NCBI RefSeq assembly: GCF_963678635.1
Contig: NC_087066.1
Span: 15,485,949 to 15,545,948 of the forward strand
Length of the DNA: 60,000 bases
Direction: 5' to 3'
Source: Symsagittifera roscoffensis
Lineage: Eukaryota > Xenacoelomorpha > Acoela > Convolutidae
A program made the translations under genes and the position numbers. The notes beneath the pieces were generated by a model. The model worked only from the letters and a program-made list of their open reading frames with translations. It searched no databases and was not told where the DNA came from. Of this stretch, positions 1-8,747 are shown piece after piece. Numbering within the stretch: position 1 is the first letter of the stretch; the number at the start of each line of letters is the position of its first letter.

Positions 1-576
1 CTTGAAACCTCCGAAACATTTTTCATTTACATTTTTCAAAATAACATGCTGACAAGTACGTAATAATTCTAGTTCAAAATAGACCAATAGGATTCATCCA
101 ATCCGCCACTTTCTCTAACTCAAACTAAGATCAATTAGACGAATAATCTAGAACTCCAGGCACATCTCTAACTATAACTTTACAACCTCCAGGTCAAAAA
201 TAAGCAAACCACTCCAACTTGACAACTAAAATAAATATCACCATAATACCGTACCCCTCCCTTATCTAATAACCCAAAGATCAACAATATTTCCCCAACT
301 CAGACCACGAATACCCCCAAAACAAATTTGATAACTTAGCCTAAAGTAACAAAATGAAGATTTTAATTAGCCTAAATTATAAAAATCTCACCATACCCCG
401 GATCATTTGACAAACAAAAATAAAGAAAAAGACGACCTCCCAGTCACCATAAAAATTGCCCCCAACAATTTTTTACAAAACTCAACCCACTTGTCAAAAA
501 ACTAATAAATAATTCGACCACACTAGAAAATCGCCTCAAACAGCAAAAAATATTCGACCAAGAGATCATTTCTTAA
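1..576 (+). other. Retroelement internal sequence without an ORF
   Basis: All frames are broken by stops. Composition (A+C-rich, G-poor) matches the element that follows. It may be the spacer between pol and the env module, or decayed pol sequence. No protease, RT or integrase motif was recognised here. Confidence 0.4.
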
Positions 577-807
577 ATGCTCTTCTCTCAAACAGTTGCT
601 CAAATACTTATAAATTTTAAACATTTTTTTTCAATACTTGAAGCCTTTATAATATTTCTTTTTGATATACTTGAATATTTTCTAATAATCCTAATCATTT
701 TTTGTAACATTTTTTTAATTTTCTACACAATACTCGAACTATTCCTCCAACTTTCCAAAACCCTTGAATATATCCACAGGTACGATTTTAACAACTTGTC
801 TAAATGA
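577..807 (+). CDS. 76-residue hydrophobic membrane miniprotein of the retroelement
   Basis: Not recognised as a known family. It starts with ATG and is almost entirely Phe, Ile and Leu from about residue 8 to 60, enough for one long or two short membrane helices, with a charged C-terminus (His-Arg, Asp, Lys). The stretch is T-rich because of its hydrophobic codons, unlike the A+C-rich DNA on either side, which argues that it is coding. Its TGA overlaps the next ORF's ATG in the four bases ATGA (804-807), the same geometry as at 4737-4740. Role unknown; a small membrane accessory protein upstream of env is an inference. A chance ORF in T-rich DNA is the alternative. Confidence 0.4.
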   Translation: MLFSQTVAQILINFKHFFSILEAFIIFLFDILEYFLIILIIFCNIFLIFYTILELFLQLSKTLEYIHRYDFNNLSK

Positions 808-992
808 TACGAACAATTTTCAGTAGAACTGATATTTTTTTATTGTTTGTAATTTTCATAACATTTTTATCATCCCTCATTTTGACAATATGTAAATGTA
901 TAAAGAAAGCAATCATCACATTTGCCCTAGCAACAATTTTTCTAATTATTTTTTTGGAAGAATATTATAATAAACATAAACCTTCCCACTAA
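804..992 (+). CDS. 62-residue two-helix membrane miniprotein of the retroelement
   Basis: Not recognised as a known family. It shows two hydrophobic stretches, about residues 12-30 and 35-52, separated by a short basic loop (CKCIKKA), then a charged tail (EEYYNKHK). This helix-loop-helix layout is what small pore-like viral membrane proteins look like, but that is analogy only. The start ATG shares ATGA with the stop of the upstream miniprotein, which would suit termination-reinitiation. It ends five bases before the open frame that starts at 998. The pair of adjacent hydrophobic ORFs with tight overlap makes chance less likely than for either alone. Confidence 0.4.
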   Translation: MIRTIFSRTDIFLLFVIFITFLSSLILTICKCIKKAIITFALATIFLIIFLEEYYNKHKPSH

Positions 993-997
993 AGTAA

Positions 998-2134
998 CAA
1001 TTCAAAAATCCATCAAAAATTGCTACCCAACAGTCACGAAATCAGTCTTCACCGACATCATCCCAAGATAATCCAACACCACCTTCAACTACTCAAAATC
1101 CCCAAACATCTACACGAATTTCTTTTCAAGACAATCCATACACTTTTGAAGAACGGCACGCTCGTTTATCAGAACCACTAGAACCAGTTCAACGACAAGC
1201 ACCTCTAAGCGAACCAACATATAACCTTTACCCAACACTACCACAAGAACTAAGTAGAATACGAAACCTTAGTCAAAACCAAAACACAACAGAAATAAAT
1301 AGACAAATTATACATCCTCGACGAAATAGAAATTTTCAAACTCCCCGAGTTCATTTTGATATACCTCAATCCCCATCACAAACCACTCCAGAAAACACCA
1401 CTGGTATCACACCAGAAACTCCTACACTTTTTTCACAACGTAGCACCTCAAGCTTACCATCAGATTACTTAGGTTCAACACCAACATCTGAACAAATACG
1501 TGAAAATCCCTTTAACCCCACAAACCAAACATCACGACTGCCATATTGGACTACACATTCATTCACACAAGGTGAACCAAATTTAGTCAATGACCCCATA
1601 GATATTTCTACGGATACAACAACATCCTCATCACTACCAGAAACATTATCACTACCATCAACACCATCAATAAGCCAATTTTCACCACTACCCTTTAACT
1701 TAAATTTTCCAAATAATCTCGACGCCAGATATCGAGAACAATCATCAATAAATATTCCTTTAAGATTAGATTGGAATACATTTACAGCACCTCCACCATT
1801 ATTTGGACAACATCAAGAAAGTAACCACCTTCATAACTGGGCACTTAATAGATTACAATATCGCCAAGATATTCACAACGATATCCGTGATCACAATATT
1901 CAAATACTCCAACAAAACAGTTTACAATTAAAGTTTGAAATCACAGTTAAATTAAACAATATTACACAACATCCCTACCCATTAAATCCACCTAACATAA
2001 CAGCTCAATCACTACCACCACCGTTTATAACTACTGAAGTAATATATAAATACGACAGATACACCAAAAACACAATTGGTTACATTACATTTTATAACCC
2101 ATACTCAGGATTATCATACACATGTATATTCTAA
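998..2134 (+). CDS. Pro/Thr/Ser/Gln-rich open frame of 378 codons with no ATG, just before env
   Basis: The frame is open from just after a TAA (995-997) to a TAA at 2132-2134, and I found no in-frame ATG. The first two thirds are low-complexity and rich in Thr, Ser, Pro and Gln. The last third looks folded, with alternating polar and aromatic residues and ends like ...YSGLSYTCIF. The frame overlaps the glycoprotein ORF by 13 bases (ATG at 2122). Such an open length without selection is improbable in this AT-rich DNA. Expression would need splicing onto an upstream start (several AG acceptors lie at 1020-1070, for example CCCAACAG), a non-AUG start, or fusion to another product. It resembles the 599-residue ORF only in its disordered, Pro/Ser/Thr-rich beginning. 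Function unknown. Confidence 0.6.
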   Translation, partial: QFKNPSKIATQQSRNQSSPTSSQDNPTPPSTTQNPQTSTRISFQDNPYTFEERHARLSEPLEPVQRQAPLSEPTYNLYPTLPQELSRIRNLSQNQNTTEINRQIIHPRRNRNFQTPRVHFDIPQSPSQTTPENTTGITPETPTLFSQRSTSSLPSDYLGSTPTSEQIRENPFNPTNQTSRLPYWTTHSFTQGEPNLVNDPIDISTDTTTSSSLPETLSLPSTPSISQFSPLPFNLNFPNNLDARYREQSSINIPLRLDWNTFTAPPPLFGQHQESNHLHNWALNRLQYRQDIHNDIRDHNIQILQQNSLQLKFEITVKLNNITQHPYPLNPPNITAQSLPPPFITTEVIYKYDRYTKNTIGYITFYNPYSGLSYTCIF

Positions 2135-4740
2135 AATTATTAATTTTTCTCCAACTCCTTTTTCTAGTAACCTCAAATCAAAACATAAACCCTTCCCCTC
2201 GTACAGGACCACAAGATTTATTAGTAACACATTACGATTGCGAAGAAAATGAACAAAAAACACTACACAAATATGCAATAAATCAAGTATCACAATGTGA
2301 AACAGAACCACAAGCTATAGAAACCACAAATGTAATAGCAACACTCTATTCAAAAGCCCGAGCAACAACAGTTACAGGTTATAAATTCACAGCGACATTT
2401 TCCGAAAAGAAAGTACATTGTTCACAAGTCTCCAACGGCAACAAAAACCGACTTGACCATGAATCATTCTATCAAAGTAATATAGAACGTCTTTTACATC
2501 TCAATCCCGACGATTGTAAAAATGAATTACTTAGACTAAACATCACACAAAATAAAAATTCCCAAAGAAAATTAGTTAATTTTCAAGTTTTTTCAGACTC
2601 TGTACACCAATCTCAACTTGAAAGACACCAAGGACATATAAAACTAGACGAAAAGTACCCGTATAACGGCGCACACGGACGATTAACCTATGACCTACAT
2701 GATAAACATTGGATACCACACATTGGTATAAATAACCCATCAAACTGCAAAGCAGACACGAAAAATAAAGGATACCAAGAAATAATGTTTTTCGATTGGA
2801 AAATACAACTCGAAAAAATACAACTCACACGAGATTTATCTGATAATACAATGATCTATCAAGGAATCCGACTACCTTGTAAAAATGATCAAGGATATTG
2901 CGACCCTACAACAAGAACACAAGCAACAATTGTTTGGTTCCCCGAAGATACATGTACAACATTTCAAGTAGCAAAAATACACGCTCGTATGATAAAATTT
3001 CACGAAAAATATTTTATACAATCAATTCCATATGAACAAGTCCATCCATCACGCAAACTAAGTTCCGATTTTAGAAACATAGACAATATAGAAAATAAAT
3101 TGACACGTTTTCAAATATATCAAGAAACAGAACTTGCATGTAAATACAGGAATCCACTTCACAGAACACAATACTCTGAAATATTAGTTGAATACGAAAA
3201 AGGATTCGACATGACCACTGGAAAAGTAAAAATCGACCCATATGCCACAGGTCATCCTCTAAACGAAGGAACATCCTATATACCAGTTAATTTTGAAAAA
3301 AGCAACGGACAACCTGGTGGACATCTAAAACCTTATGACACCAGAAGCACACGCTTACAAGAATTATCACTAATGAATACTACATATTTCGGTAATATCC
3401 ACTATGATATTCATTTAGATATGAAACTAGATTATACAATTAGCCGAATTTTTCAAGAAATGTCACTCTCCGAATTAGAAACACTACACCAATTATGCGA
3501 ATTAGAACGAACACAAATATTACAATCACTTGCACTAGCAGTATTAAAAATACCCTACGCAGGATACTTATTATCAGGAAATAGATCAAATTTTTTAGAC
3601 TATGAAGGAAACATCTTATGGTTTTATACTTGTACCAAAAAAGTATCACCACTATACGTTTTTGAAGATAAACGATGTTATAAAAGAATCCCTATCTTTT
3701 ATAAGAATAAAGTACATTTCGTGGATACACTTTCACGAAGAACCTATTTCTGGGATACCGCAGTCCCATGTGGATCAGAAAATAGCCACAATGTAGTACA
3801 ACTAAACCCTGATGAAAATAAATATTATCTTCTCACTCCATATCCCACATTAATGCAATCACTCAAAAAATTTTCACCAGAAAGCATTCGCGCTATTGCT
3901 CGAAACCCAAATATAGATTTACAATCAATAGGAATCTATTCAAAATCAGATATTCAACATCACATTAGAACACAACAATTCCAAGAATTATTAACACAAA
4001 TGGACACTATACAAAGACAATCAATAGACCAAAACTTACGCAAACTTGCAGAAACCGCAGGATTTGCCGATATCTACACGCAAGACTATAGCGGATATTT
4101 TAAAGACATTAAAGATTATATATATCTAAACGGCGAAAAATACCGTCCCCAAGATATATCACCAATTAACATTTTTAGCTTTGTTACACTCAAAAATGAG
4201 ATCCTAGATTTTCTAGGATGGCCCTACTACATCTTAGAAAAATTGACTATTTTATACGCAATGTTTAACTTTATTGGATTTCTTTTCTCACTCTTAAAAG
4301 GAATCTACAACACATGTGCTATACACACACAAGTAAACAGACAAGCAAGCGTAGCACGCATACTCTTTGCAGGATTTTTTGGAATCTTTTCTACATCTAT
4401 AAACAAAATTCTTTTAGACGCACAAATAAAAGAATATAACACAAAAATAACAACACGACAAAATACATACGACGAAGAACATAACAATGTCGACACACAG
4501 CCAACGGCACCACAATTACCACCCCTACCAAATAACCATCCACTATCCCTAGTCCCACGAAATTTTCGAAATTTAGCAATCACACATAATCCAAATTTTC
4601 GACTCAATACATCACAAAGTCCCGTCCAACATATAATGACACACCAGTCACAAGATGATAATACTTATGAACAAATTATTGAACAACCCCATACCACCGC
4701 TTTTCAGTCTCAAAATAATCATTTTTTTAGCCCACGATGA
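2122..4740 (+). CDS. env: Retroelement envelope-type glycoprotein, 872 residues
   Basis: Seen: ATG start, a signal peptide (residues 1-18, LKLLIFLQLLFLV core), a long Cys-containing ectodomain with NXS/T sites, a probable membrane anchor near residues 705-735 (following a WPYYILEK stretch), a second hydrophobic segment near 746-766, and a roughly 100-residue tail with Pro-rich motifs (PQLPPLP). The ectodomain pattern (early YDC, later CELER, AGYLL.GNRS, LSPLY, then a Cys-rich strand before ILTP-like YYLLTPYP) recalls glycoproteins shared by some invertebrate retroelements and chuviruses, thought to have a class III fusion fold. That family link is from memory and should be treated as moderate. 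No clear furin site was found. The ORF is intact. It overlaps the frame before it by 13 bases and the ORF after it by the four bases ATGA. Confidence 0.75.
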   Translation: MYILKLLIFLQLLFLVTSNQNINPSPRTGPQDLLVTHYDCEENEQKTLHKYAINQVSQCETEPQAIETTNVIATLYSKARATTVTGYKFTATFSEKKVHCSQVSNGNKNRLDHESFYQSNIERLLHLNPDDCKNELLRLNITQNKNSQRKLVNFQVFSDSVHQSQLERHQGHIKLDEKYPYNGAHGRLTYDLHDKHWIPHIGINNPSNCKADTKNKGYQEIMFFDWKIQLEKIQLTRDLSDNTMIYQGIRLPCKNDQGYCDPTTRTQATIVWFPEDTCTTFQVAKIHARMIKFHEKYFIQSIPYEQVHPSRKLSSDFRNIDNIENKLTRFQIYQETELACKYRNPLHRTQYSEILVEYEKGFDMTTGKVKIDPYATGHPLNEGTSYIPVNFEKSNGQPGGHLKPYDTRSTRLQELSLMNTTYFGNIHYDIHLDMKLDYTISRIFQEMSLSELETLHQLCELERTQILQSLALAVLKIPYAGYLLSGNRSNFLDYEGNILWFYTCTKKVSPLYVFEDKRCYKRIPIFYKNKVHFVDTLSRRTYFWDTAVPCGSENSHNVVQLNPDENKYYLLTPYPTLMQSLKKFSPESIRAIARNPNIDLQSIGIYSKSDIQHHIRTQQFQELLTQMDTIQRQSIDQNLRKLAETAGFADIYTQDYSGYFKDIKDYIYLNGEKYRPQDISPINIFSFVTLKNEILDFLGWPYYILEKLTILYAMFNFIGFLFSLLKGIYNTCAIHTQVNRQASVARILFAGFFGIFSTSINKILLDAQIKEYNTKITTRQNTYDEEHNNVDTQPTAPQLPPLPNNHPLSLVPRNFRNLAITHNPNFRLNTSQSPVQHIMTHQSQDDNTYEQIIEQPHTTAFQSQNNHFFSPR

Positions 4741-6536
4741 GCCGCCAACTTGGATCACTACACCGATCAAATTCCCATCCAACCAACCTTACCTCTCCAA
4801 TCCCAATCATACCACTTTTTGCTTTTCCGCCACCCGATTTTCCATCTAGCAATGTAACATCAGGCATGAATTCCGACACTAACTCACATATTTCAGTTTT
4901 ATACTCCATCTCACAGCTAAATAACCCGAATATTGAAACCCCCGATGAATTTGCCGACTCAGAACCATCCCCATCCAATAATTTTCATAACCCTTCTAAT
5001 TTTTCTCAACCTCCTTTTCAACCCATATTGTCCAATAACCCTGACCCAATCACTCCGACACCCTCTTATGCTTCCCAAGTTACCCCAACCTACTCCTCAT
5101 ACCATTCTGACCAATCATCTCATTCTCCAGACACCCCCCGAATCTCCCCAGAGCTAGATAATTTTATTACCCTCCAACAGCAACCCTACCACCTTAACAT
5201 CCCGACCATAAACCAAATCTCCTCCACTACAAATTCATCCAATCCCCCTACACCCTCTTCAAATTATACTGAATCATTAACACCATCATCCACATCCACT
5301 ATATCTTCACTAAACACTAATAGAGCTTACCGCACTTTTAAAAGAAAATTCCCCAACCATCCTTTCCCAGCAAAACCAGGAACAGCCCGTGAATACATCA
5401 ACCACCCCCAGCATACTAACACTAAAGAATTTTTAGCTATCACCTTACCCTCGTTTCCACAATACACTTTAAACACCCCTCACGACGCTAACGAAACACG
5501 CAACTTTGTAGATGAATACGTTTTAATGCCCACTCTCTCTTGGACCTCATACTATCATTTCACTAACCCTCTTTGCTTACCTTTATCCAGCACTTCCATC
5601 GATATAGAACGAAACAAGGACATGCTATATCAACTCACTACACCACTAACCGCTAGACAATTTACTTACGTTGGATATAAAAAATCACTAAAAATACACA
5701 CTGCACCTAGAGCTAATGAATATACACTAGAATATTACGATCACAACATCATTAGAGCTAACCAAGATCAATTCTTAGACGACGATCGCTTCGCTAATCC
5801 ACAAATCACCGAGAAATTTTTCATCAAGACACCATATGTATTTACACTAAATATCTTCGACCGAAAGTTTGATCACATTATTTCAGAAGCACTAACAAAC
5901 ACACAAGCATACGAAAGTTTTAAAGAACGCTTCCAAATCTTTTCACTAACCTTTCACTTCCTTGCACCACACGAAAGAGATTTACACTGCTCACACGATA
6001 TTATGTTGCGCACTAAACAAACACATACATACAGTTACTATCGTTTCATCCAAAATCACTTTGACCTCCACACACCCTCTAGACAATCACACCATCGTTT
6101 CCAATTCATCAATTCAAAATACACTTCACCGTATTTCCTAAATTTCACATATTGTATTAAAGACACTAACCTCCATGGTATTCTTCGTAATTATGACCCC
6201 ATAACCCAAATGTACATTTTCTGCCCCATCACCAAGACCTTCAACGCCGAAGAATCCCGACCCTTCCTTATCCCGCACGAGTTCCTACAACCTATAGAAA
6301 TTCCAATTTTAGAATTCATCCACAACACTAAATTTAACCACAAATTATATAACTTAATCCAAAACACACCTTATGAGTTTGCAGTAGGCACTGAAGAACT
6401 AACCACTATTAAGGCACTTCAATTGCTTTGGCCACTGCTTCAGACTAAAAATATCATCCGCATTCTAGCTAAACTACTCACAACTTCAGAACTAATTCAC
6501 GACATCTTCCCCCACGGTTTTTTCCCCGACGACTAA
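4737..6536 (+). CDS. 599-residue accessory ORF downstream of env; unknown family
   Basis: Not recognised. It starts at the ATGA that ends env, so reinitiation after env translation is plausible. Residues 1 to about 200 are low-complexity (Ser, Pro, Thr, Asn, with PPTPSS-like runs). Residues about 200-599 look globular: mixed charge, many aromatics, scattered His, and few Cys (three or four). There is no signal peptide, no transmembrane segment, and no zinc, protease, RT or RNase H motif I can name. The C-terminus ends acidic (FFPDD). A consensus splice donor begins three bases after the stop. An intact 600-codon ORF beyond env is unusual for a Ty3/gypsy element and suggests a virus-like accessory gene. 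A captured host or viral gene is the alternative. Confidence 0.75.
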   Translation: MSRQLGSLHRSNSHPTNLTSPIPIIPLFAFPPPDFPSSNVTSGMNSDTNSHISVLYSISQLNNPNIETPDEFADSEPSPSNNFHNPSNFSQPPFQPILSNNPDPITPTPSYASQVTPTYSSYHSDQSSHSPDTPRISPELDNFITLQQQPYHLNIPTINQISSTTNSSNPPTPSSNYTESLTPSSTSTISSLNTNRAYRTFKRKFPNHPFPAKPGTAREYINHPQHTNTKEFLAITLPSFPQYTLNTPHDANETRNFVDEYVLMPTLSWTSYYHFTNPLCLPLSSTSIDIERNKDMLYQLTTPLTARQFTYVGYKKSLKIHTAPRANEYTLEYYDHNIIRANQDQFLDDDRFANPQITEKFFIKTPYVFTLNIFDRKFDHIISEALTNTQAYESFKERFQIFSLTFHFLAPHERDLHCSHDIMLRTKQTHTYSYYRFIQNHFDLHTPSRQSHHRFQFINSKYTSPYFLNFTYCIKDTNLHGILRNYDPITQMYIFCPITKTFNAEESRPFLIPHEFLQPIEIPILEFIHNTKFNHKLYNLIQNTPYEFAVGTEELTTIKALQLLWPLLQTKNIIRILAKLLTTSELIHDIFPHGFFPDD

Positions 6537-6539
6537 CAG

Positions 6540-6618
6540 GTAAGTATGAATTAAATGAATATTACTAACTAATTAAAATATTAAAAAACTCACCATTCTT
6601 TATTCATGTTTTCTTTAG
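6540..6618 (+). other. Probable 79-nt intron in the retroelement 3'UTR
   Basis: The donor CAG|GTAAGT starts three bases after the TAA of the 599-residue ORF, a perfect consensus. A perfect branch-point-like TACTAAC lies at 6563-6569 and a pyrimidine-rich acceptor (TTTTCTTTAG) ends at 6618. Because the junction is so close to the stop codon it would not be expected to trigger nonsense-mediated decay. Splicing itself is not shown by the sequence. Confidence 0.55.
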
Positions 6619-8152
6619 ATTTTTAGCCTTCATCCTCGATCATCTGAAAAATTCACAAAAGAAAAATAAAAAATAGCAAACTTCTTCAAAACTGTTTAAG
6701 ACCCTATTAAACTTTTGCACCAACAATTAAATAAATATAATACCAATGCAGTAAATTAATTTATAAAATTTTCCCCAAAGCAGTAAATCTAATTATGATG
6801 AAAATTTGTATCTTAAAATTCCCCCATAACTAGCAGTAAATTTCCAAATTCTATGCAGTAAATTAATAAAATGCAATTGCAGTACTAACCTTTTGATATT
6901 TTCATTCATTCGCACAGAAATTCTATCCACACTCGCACAGCTCGCCCACGAAGAATTGTTTAAAATAATGAATTTCAGTTTCAAGTTTTCACACTCAACA
7001 ACTCTAACATATAATAACATGTTTCAAACTTTCCTTTAACCCGGTTGGAAAGGAATCATATACTAAACAAAACTAACCAACGCAGCTCACTAAATACCAC
7101 AAATCATAGAATAACAGCATGACTTAGAAAAGGAAACCAACGGTACCCAAACCGGATTAACCCAGTTTAAAACTGGATAATTTATTCTTTTGAAGACTAT
7201 TACAAAGTCTTAGAAAGAAATAATAAAACACAAAAAAGTCGAAAGACAAACCCATACCACAAACAATTTGATTTTTGGAAAAAGGACATAACCAACAAGA
7301 CATAAGAAAAACCACAACAAACCCAACATAAAACGTTGTCACATAACAGGACCCCTCACAAAAACCGCATGAAATCATACTCCCACTCCTGGCCTAACCC
7401 ACCAGGAAGGACGTCCTGAGCATGCTCTATAGCCGGCCTAACCCACCGCGCTACATCCACGCTTTGTGACCACACCACTATTTTTAATAAGAGCTACTCA
7501 AGTGTGAGTAACTCTTCAAAATAACCGAACTAAAACAAAAAGCTTTTGTGAAAACAACTAACTAAAATCATTATTAAAAAATATTAAACTAATAAAAGTT
7601 TTATAAAATGTAAAATCACATGATGCAATATATAGATCAGAATACAACACCAAGGACGAACATCAAAAGACAAGACGACCCCACTACACTCGAGAGAGAA
7701 TGACCAACTACAATCGATATGCCGCTCACAATCACAACTCAAAGGATTTAGAGTACGACTTGACTTCGCAGAAAAGGACTTCATTGAACTAGACCAATGA
7801 CCACCTCGATGTTCAAGTATACGTACAGATCCGAGTAACCAGGCATCCCCTCCACGCACAATCTCCACGCCATTCCCAAGCTAGATCAGACACAAAAGAA
7901 GTTCTCCCCGAAGAACAGAAAAACCTGACATAGCCAACCATTCTGAAATCAGAATTGATTTGTCGTTGTCACAAGAAGAAGCGGAAGAAAATTATGATGT
8001 TCGCCAAATACCAACGTCCATCATCCATCCTTGAATTACAGAAGAACTGTTCTAAAAAACTCTGTAAAACCCGGATGGGTGGAACCTGATCTAAACTATA
8101 TTTTATGATTGGATAAATTAAATGTTTTACCAATGTAAAGTATTTAATATTA
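6619..8152 (+). other. Retroelement 3' noncoding region and upstream part of its LTR
   Basis: No credible gene. The stretch holds A-rich purine tracts (around 6655-6680, a possible polypurine tract), and a 13-base direct repeat GGCCTAACCCACC at about 7389 and 7435. Read on the - strand, about 7385-7465 resembles a tRNA-type A box (GTAGCGCGGTGGGTTAGG), but no B box was seen next to it. The LTR start was not located. Confidence 0.4.
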
Positions 8153-8430
8153 ACCAATCATGATCCATCTAACTAACAACCCACTTATTTGTAAGTGCTG
8201 AAGTTACTTGTAATTTCAGCACCAGAGAGATTTGAATTTAACTTAGAAATTAGTTGGACTCTCCCGAGCACTTCAGCAGCCGCAATAAACCAGTATACCC
8301 TAGATCTATTGAGCCTAGCAGAGACTAGTTAAACAACCTGAGACTAGATAGTATAAGAGTAAGATTAGGATCGGTATTAGACTAAGAAGTTGCACGAATC
8401 TATCCGGCCGAAAATAAGATAGCGTGACGA
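8153..8430 (+). repeat. LTR block of the left element (3' LTR)
   Basis: Shares long stretches with 50623-50867: ACCAATCATGATCC, TTACTTGTAA, CTAGATCTATTG, GTATTAGACTAAGAAGTTGC and GAATCTATCCGGC in the same order. An AATAAA at 8284-8289 would serve as polyadenylation signal. A near-perfect inverted repeat (GTGCTGAA at 8195-8202 with TTCAGCAC at 8215-8222, TTACTTGTAA between) forms a hairpin just upstream. The copies are clearly diverged by eye. The block probably ends near 8430, where similarity stops. Confidence 0.7.
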
Positions 8431-8747
8431 GCAGACGGTGTACCCTATCCGAAATTACTCTATGAGTTACACTTCGGTCCTAACTCAGTTTGATACTATT
8501 TTCTATTTTATGGCAAACAGCTCTACTTGAGCAATCGTAAGTCTATTCTAAAGGCACTTTTTTCGCCAATAAAAACATGTTTTAGTGAGAGTGCAAATTT
8601 GTCAACCTTTCCTGCGAAAAAAATGGGTTTGGTTAAAATAAGTGTTTCTAATTTAAAAAACTCTCTCATAAAACTTGCCCCATAAACTAGCAGTGAAACG
8701 AGACTTTGTCTACTGAAAAGATCTGCCAACAAAAAAAGAAGCCCTAC

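Larger units (their letters stand above)
1..8430 (+). mobile_element. 3' half of an env-bearing LTR retroelement, inserted antisense in a laminin intron
   Basis: Seen: a G-poor, A+C-rich + strand with five closely packed ORFs (577-6536), a probable 3'UTR intron (6540-6618), then an LTR-like block with a polyadenylation signal (8153-8430). The block resembles 50623-50867, which precedes gag-pol remnants, so the two look like a 3' LTR and a 5' LTR of one family. The element runs opposite to the laminin beta gene and follows its last visible exon (8748). Gag and pol of this copy would lie left of the window. All long ORFs are intact, so this copy seems young compared with the right-hand one. Exact LTR ends and target-site duplication were not found. 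The Ty3/gypsy affiliation is inferred from the related copy on the right. Confidence 0.75.

Noticed and set aside
7385-7465. tRNA-like A box on the - strand in the left element's 3' region
   Set aside because: No B box or cloverleaf could be built; the feature rests on one motif and a 13-base direct repeat.
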